A stretch of DNA of 9,229 nt from Lautropia sp. Its GTDB lineage: Bacteria; Pseudomonadota; Gammaproteobacteria; Burkholderiales; Burkholderiaceae_E. Numbering within the stretch: the first letter of the stretch is position 1; each line of letters opens with the position of its first letter. Below the pieces are notes generated by a model. It was not told the origin of the DNA. It ran no database searches and was given only the letters and a program-made list of their open reading frames with translations. Shown here one piece after another: positions 6,503 through 9,229 of the stretch. The translations under genes were made by a program, and so were the position numbers. The stretch spans positions 1-9,229 of the forward strand of contig JACCRJ010000517.1 in assembly GCA_013813615.1 (NCBI GenBank), read 5' to 3'.

Positions 6503-6775
6503 TCAACTCGACGGCGGCACGTATCCCGCCACCTGGTCTGCGCCGCCGCCGAAGAAGTAGCTTTCCATCTGCTGCGCTAGGTACTTTCGGGCGCGCGTAT
6601 CGGCCAGGTTCAACCGGTTCTCGTTGACCAGCATAGTCTGGTGTTTCAGCCACGCCTGCCAGGCTTCCTTCGACACGCTCTCCCAGATCTTCTTGCCCAG
6701 ATCTCCCGGGTAGGGCGGAAAGTCCATCCCCTCGCCTTCCTTCTTCAACTTGACGCAAAAAACGGTACGCGACAT
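6503..6775 (-). CDS. yggX: YggX-family Fe(2+)-trafficking / oxidative damage protection protein
   Basis: A 90-residue cytoplasmic protein matching the YggX family in length and along the whole sequence. It begins [10 protein letters not shown] with the conserved Cys7, continues with [13 protein letters not shown] and [22 protein letters not shown], and ends with a GYVPP segment. In enteric bacteria YggX protects iron-sulphur clusters against superoxide and is thought to handle labile Fe(II); the molecular mechanism is not settled. Start: ATG at 6775 with AGGAG six bases upstream; the same frame stays open to 6805 but the ten extra residues ([10 protein letters not shown]) are not family-like. 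It lies 155 bp downstream of argA on the same strand, a neighbourhood I recall from other Burkholderiales. Its TGA touches the rpiA TGA head-on. Confidence 0.95.
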   Translation of the reverse strand: MSRTVFCVKLKKEGEGMDFPPYPGDLGKKIWESVSKEAWQAWLKHQTMLVNENRLNLADTRARKYLAQQMESYFFGGGADQVAGYVPPSS

Positions 6776-6930
6776 CGTAGCTCCTGCCGGCGGCCTTCGC
6801 CCCATTTCCGTATGCTAACCCGCCGGGGGGCGGCGCCAACCCCGCCGCGGGCAGCAGGTTTGCCGTGCGGCATTTGCGCGCGCCTACCCCAAGATGAGAA
6901 GTATGCTACCCGAAGGTCTCTGCTGAATGG
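6776..6930 (-). promoter_or_regulatory. argA-yggX intergenic region with a duplicated box
   Basis: This 155-bp gap has no gene. The box GTATGCTAACCCG (6810-6822, plus strand) recurs as GTATGCTACCCG (6901-6912) with one base deleted. Read on the minus strand each gives GGGT(T)AGCATAC, which contains a -10-like CATACT or CATACG. For the copy near yggX, a TTGGCG lies 19 bp upstream as a poor -35. A CCGCC-GGGG-GGCGG hairpin (6820-6833) overlaps the same copy. A promoter for yggX here is plausible but unproven. Confidence 0.35.
6782..6786 (-). promoter_or_regulatory. Ribosome binding site of yggX
   Basis: On the minus strand GGCAGGAGCTACG precedes the ATG at 6775. The AGGAG core six bases away decides the start against the longer open frame. 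Confidence 0.7.
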
Positions 6931-8325
6931 CTAGAGGTTCTTCAGCAGGACCAGCGACTTGCGCTGCCAGTTGTAGAGCTTCTTGCGGGAGACCGGCAGG
7001 TCGTCGACGCTGCCGAGCACGAAGCCGCGCTTGAGGAACCAGTGCGCGGTGCGCGTCGTCAGCACGAACAGCCGGGTGATGCCCAGGGCCTTGGCCCGCT
7101 GCTCGATGCGCCTCACCAGGCGCTCGCCGTCGCCCAGCCCCTGTGCTTCAGGATTCACGGCGAGGCAGGCCATCTCGGCCATGTTTTCTTCGGGAAAGGC
7201 GTAAAGCGCCGCACAACCGAAGATGACACGGTCATGTTCGATGACGGTGAAATTGGTGATCTCCGCTTCGATCAGCGCCCGGTCCCGCTTGACCAGCGTG
7301 CCGTCTTCTTCCAGCGGCTGGATGATCGCCAGGATGCCGCCGACATCGTCGATGGTCGCCTCCCGCAGCGCCTCCAGGGTTTCCTCCACCACCATCGAGC
7401 CGACGCCGTCGTGCAGGAAGAATTCCAGCAGCACCGAGCCGTCCATCGCGAACGGCACGATGTGTGAACGGGCGACGCCGCCTTCGCAGGCGTGCAGGGC
7501 CGCCCGCAGGTACGTGCGCAACGGCGCCGGTACGCTGTTGGTGGCTAGCAGCTTCTTCGCCTGGGCTTCGGAAATTTCCGAGAGAATCGCGCCGTCGTCG
7601 TCGGTGATGCCGTCGACTTCGCTCACGAAAACGAGCTTGTCCGCGTCCAGCGCAATCGCCGTGGCGGCCGCGACGTCTTCCATCATCAGGTTGAAGGCGT
7701 CGCCGGTGGCGGAGTAGCCGATGTTGGACAACAGCACGATCAGGCCGTTGTCCAGCGCCAGCCGGATCATCTGGGCGTCGACCTTGCGAACCAGGCCGCT
7801 GTAGATGCAGTCGACCCCGTCGACGATGCCGACCGGCCGCGAAAGCACGAAGTTGCCCGAAATCACGCGCACGCCGGCGTTGGCCATCGGCGTGTTGGGC
7901 AGCCCCTGCGAGAAGCCGGCCTCCATGTCGAGGCGGATCTCGCCGGCCGCTTCCTTGGCGCATTCCAGCGCCACTTGGTCGGTGATGCGGACTTCCTTGT
8001 GGTAGCGCGCTTCCTGGCCGCGCAGGCGCAGCTGCTCGTTGATCTGCGGGCGGCAGCCGTTGACGATGACGATGCGCATGCCCATGGCATGCAGCAGGCT
8101 CAGGTCCTGGATCAGCGCGTTGATCCCCCCGCTGACGAACATCTCGCCGGGGATGCCGACGACGAATGTCTTGCCGCGGAAGGCGTGGATGTAGGGCGCA
8201 ACCCGCCGCAGCCAGGCGACGAACTGGTCGTTCGGCAAAGGTGCGGGCGCTGCGGCGACGGGCAGCTCCGGCGGGTCCAGGGGGCCTGGGGAAACCGGCA
8301 AAAAGGGCGGGCTGGAATCGTTCAT
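6931..8325 (-). CDS. argA: N-acetylglutamate synthase (amino-acid N-acetyltransferase)
   Basis: First step of arginine synthesis: acetyl-CoA + L-glutamate gives N-acetyl-L-glutamate, in the cytoplasm. A classical two-domain ArgA of 464 residues (E. coli 443). Residues about 50-300 form the amino-acid-kinase-like domain, which in this family binds arginine for feedback inhibition: [12 protein letters not shown] (50-61), VNGCRPQIN (88-96), VISGNFVL (154-161). Residues about 320-455 form the GNAT acetyltransferase domain, with EMACLAV (384-390), the acetyl-CoA loop QGLGDGE (395-401) and [17 protein letters not shown] (419-435). An extra N-terminal segment of about 30 residues is rich in Pro and Ala. 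Start: ATG at 8325; no Shine-Dalgarno precedes it, and a perfect TATAAT lies only 10-15 bases upstream, which predicts an almost leaderless mRNA. An internal TTG at codon 30 is the main alternative. It is divergent from hrpA and upstream of yggX. Confidence 0.96.
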   Translation of the reverse strand: MNDSSPPFLPVSPGPLDPPELPVAAAPAPLPNDQFVAWLRRVAPYIHAFRGKTFVVGIPGEMFVSGGINALIQDLSLLHAMGMRIVIVNGCRPQINEQLRLRGQEARYHKEVRITDQVALECAKEAAGEIRLDMEAGFSQGLPNTPMANAGVRVISGNFVLSRPVGIVDGVDCIYSGLVRKVDAQMIRLALDNGLIVLLSNIGYSATGDAFNLMMEDVAAATAIALDADKLVFVSEVDGITDDDGAILSEISEAQAKKLLATNSVPAPLRTYLRAALHACEGGVARSHIVPFAMDGSVLLEFFLHDGVGSMVVEETLEALREATIDDVGGILAIIQPLEEDGTLVKRDRALIEAEITNFTVIEHDRVIFGCAALYAFPEENMAEMACLAVNPEAQGLGDGERLVRRIEQRAKALGITRLFVLTTRTAHWFLKRGFVLGSVDDLPVSRKKLYNWQRKSLVLLKNL

Positions 8326-8334
8326 GTGCCGAAC

Positions 8335-8342
8335 ATTATAAT
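8335..8342. promoter_or_regulatory. Symmetric bidirectional -10 element between argA and hrpA
   Basis: ATTATAAT is its own reverse complement, so it contains a perfect TATAAT on each strand: 8337-8342 on plus and 8340-8335 on minus. It is the only strongly AT-rich spot in the 23-bp gap between the argA ATG (8325) and the hrpA GTG (8349). A start about seven bases downstream would fall at 8349 for hrpA (the G of GTG) and at 8327-8328 for argA (two or three bases before ATG). -35 matches are poor: GTAACA (8365-8360, minus) with a 19-bp spacer, and TGGAAT (8313-8318, plus) with an 18-bp spacer. Confidence 0.6.
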
Positions 8343-8348
8343 TTTGTC

Positions 8349-9229
8349 GTGAACTCGCCTGTTACCGCTGTCGGCCCGATTTTCGGCAATTTGAGCAATT
8401 CCAGCCCTTCAGACGGCACGGGAGAGGATAACCGGGGTGCCGCGATCCCCGCCGAACTGCGACGGCTGATCGATTCGCTGCCGGTGTCGGCGCACCGCCA
8501 GCCGATCATCGAGGCGATCCGGCGGCATCCGGTGGTCATCGTCTGCGGTGAAACCGGTTCCGGCAAGACCACGCAGCTGCCCAAACTCTGCCTGGCTGGG
8601 GGACGCGGCCTGCGCAATACCGCGACCGGCCGCGGCGGGATCGTCGGTCATACCCAACCGCGCCGGCTCGCCGCCACCAGCGTGGCCCAGCGCATCGCCG
8701 AGGAGCTCGGCACGCCGCTGGGCGCCGACGTCGGCTACAAGATCCGCTTCAACGAGAAGGTGTCGAAGTCCGCCCGCATCAAGCTGATGACGGACGGTAT
8801 CCTGCTGGCCGAGTCGCAGACCGACCCGCTGCTGTCGCGCTACGACACCATCATCGTCGATGAGGCGCATGAACGCAGCCTCAACATCGATTTTCTGCTG
8901 GGCTACCTCAAACGGCTGGTCGACGGGCCGCGGCGGGAAGACCTTAAGCTGGTGATCACCTCGGCGACCATCGACGCCGAGCGCTTTGCCCGCCATTTCG
9001 CCGACGGCGAGGCGCCGGCGCCGGTCATCGAGGTCTCCGGCAGGCTCTTTCCGGTCGAGATCCGCTACCGTCCGCTGCTGGCGCCGGATCGGCCGGCGTC
9101 CGAGGCCGGCTCCCGCACGGGGGAGTCGAAGGCGCGCAACGGCGGGCGCGCCGCAGGCGGCGCGCCCGACGACGATGACGAGACGGACCTGCCGTCGGCC
9201 ATCGAGGCGGCGATCGAGGAACTCTGGTC
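8349..9229 (+). CDS. hrpA: ATP-dependent RNA helicase HrpA (DEAH box), N-terminal part
   Basis: The plus strand is open from GTG at 8349 to the right edge (293 codons plus two bases); HrpA proteins are usually about 1,300 residues, so most of the gene lies outside. DEAH-box helicases use ATP to act on RNA; HrpA has been linked to mRNA processing and to rescue of stalled ribosomes. Visible motifs are Walker [11 protein letters not shown] (67-76), motif Ia [10 protein letters not shown] (101-110), DEAH (171-174) and motif III SAT (205-207), in the order of the first RecA domain. The region from [20 protein letters not shown] (41-60) is typical of the family just before Walker A. Residues about 244-280 are a Gly/Arg/Ala-rich stretch with DDDDE, probably a disordered insert. 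No ATG exists in frame near the start and no Shine-Dalgarno is present; the GTG coincides with the predicted transcription start of the symmetric promoter. Divergent from argA. Confidence 0.94.
   Translation, partial: MNSPVTAVGPIFGNLSNSSPSDGTGEDNRGAAIPAELRRLIDSLPVSAHRQPIIEAIRRHPVVIVCGETGSGKTTQLPKLCLAGGRGLRNTATGRGGIVGHTQPRRLAATSVAQRIAEELGTPLGADVGYKIRFNEKVSKSARIKLMTDGILLAESQTDPLLSRYDTIIVDEAHERSLNIDFLLGYLKRLVDGPRREDLKLVITSATIDAERFARHFADGEAPAPVIEVSGRLFPVEIRYRPLLAPDRPASEAGSRTGESKARNGGRAAGGAPDDDDETDLPSAIEAAIEELW

Noticed and set aside
8409..8996. Minus-strand open frame of 195 codons opposite hrpA
   Set aside because: The plus strand carries Walker A, DEAH and SAT motifs in one frame; the minus-strand product has no domain I recognise.

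Overview
This is a GC-rich (visibly well above 60 % G+C) chromosomal segment, most likely from a betaproteobacterium of the order Burkholderiales. The reasons are argA arranged head to head with hrpA, a YggX-type iron protein gene directly downstream of argA, the strong G/C third-position bias, and a GC-rich multi-hairpin intergenic element of the style common in Burkholderiales. That assignment rests on recall of gene order and repeat style, not on a database search. No tRNA, rRNA, CRISPR array, insertion sequence or phage gene is visible.

Left part (1-3613, minus strand), in transcription order from right to left: a secreted MipA/OmpV-like outer-membrane protein; a TIM-barrel sugar isomerase/epimerase-like protein; a full-length acyl-CoA dehydrogenase; and the N-terminal 177 residues of a second acyl-CoA dehydrogenase that runs off the left edge. 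Gaps are 25, 99 and 72 bp, so they may form one transcription unit. The two dehydrogenases look like the two halves of a heteromeric enzyme. The substrate is unknown.

Middle (3614-5830): a 170-bp divergent intergenic region separates the outer-membrane gene from a plus-strand REC-GGDEF-EAL response regulator with a complete EAL active site and a weakened GGDEF domain. That gene is followed by a 154-bp region carrying the multi-hairpin element and the upstream region of rpiA.

Right part (5831-9229), housekeeping: rpiA (pentose phosphate pathway) converges on yggX with no bases between their stop codons. argA (first step of arginine synthesis) lies upstream of yggX on the minus strand. hrpA (DEAH-box RNA helicase, truncated by the right edge) runs divergently from argA. 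Only 23 bp separate the argA ATG from the hrpA GTG, and those bases hold a perfectly symmetric TATAAT box that could fire in both directions and give leaderless or nearly leaderless mRNAs.

I did not find a clear new defence or mobile system. The observations most worth following are the symmetric argA/hrpA promoter, the uncharacterised outer-membrane/TIM-barrel/dehydrogenase cluster, and the divergent c-di-GMP regulator beside it.
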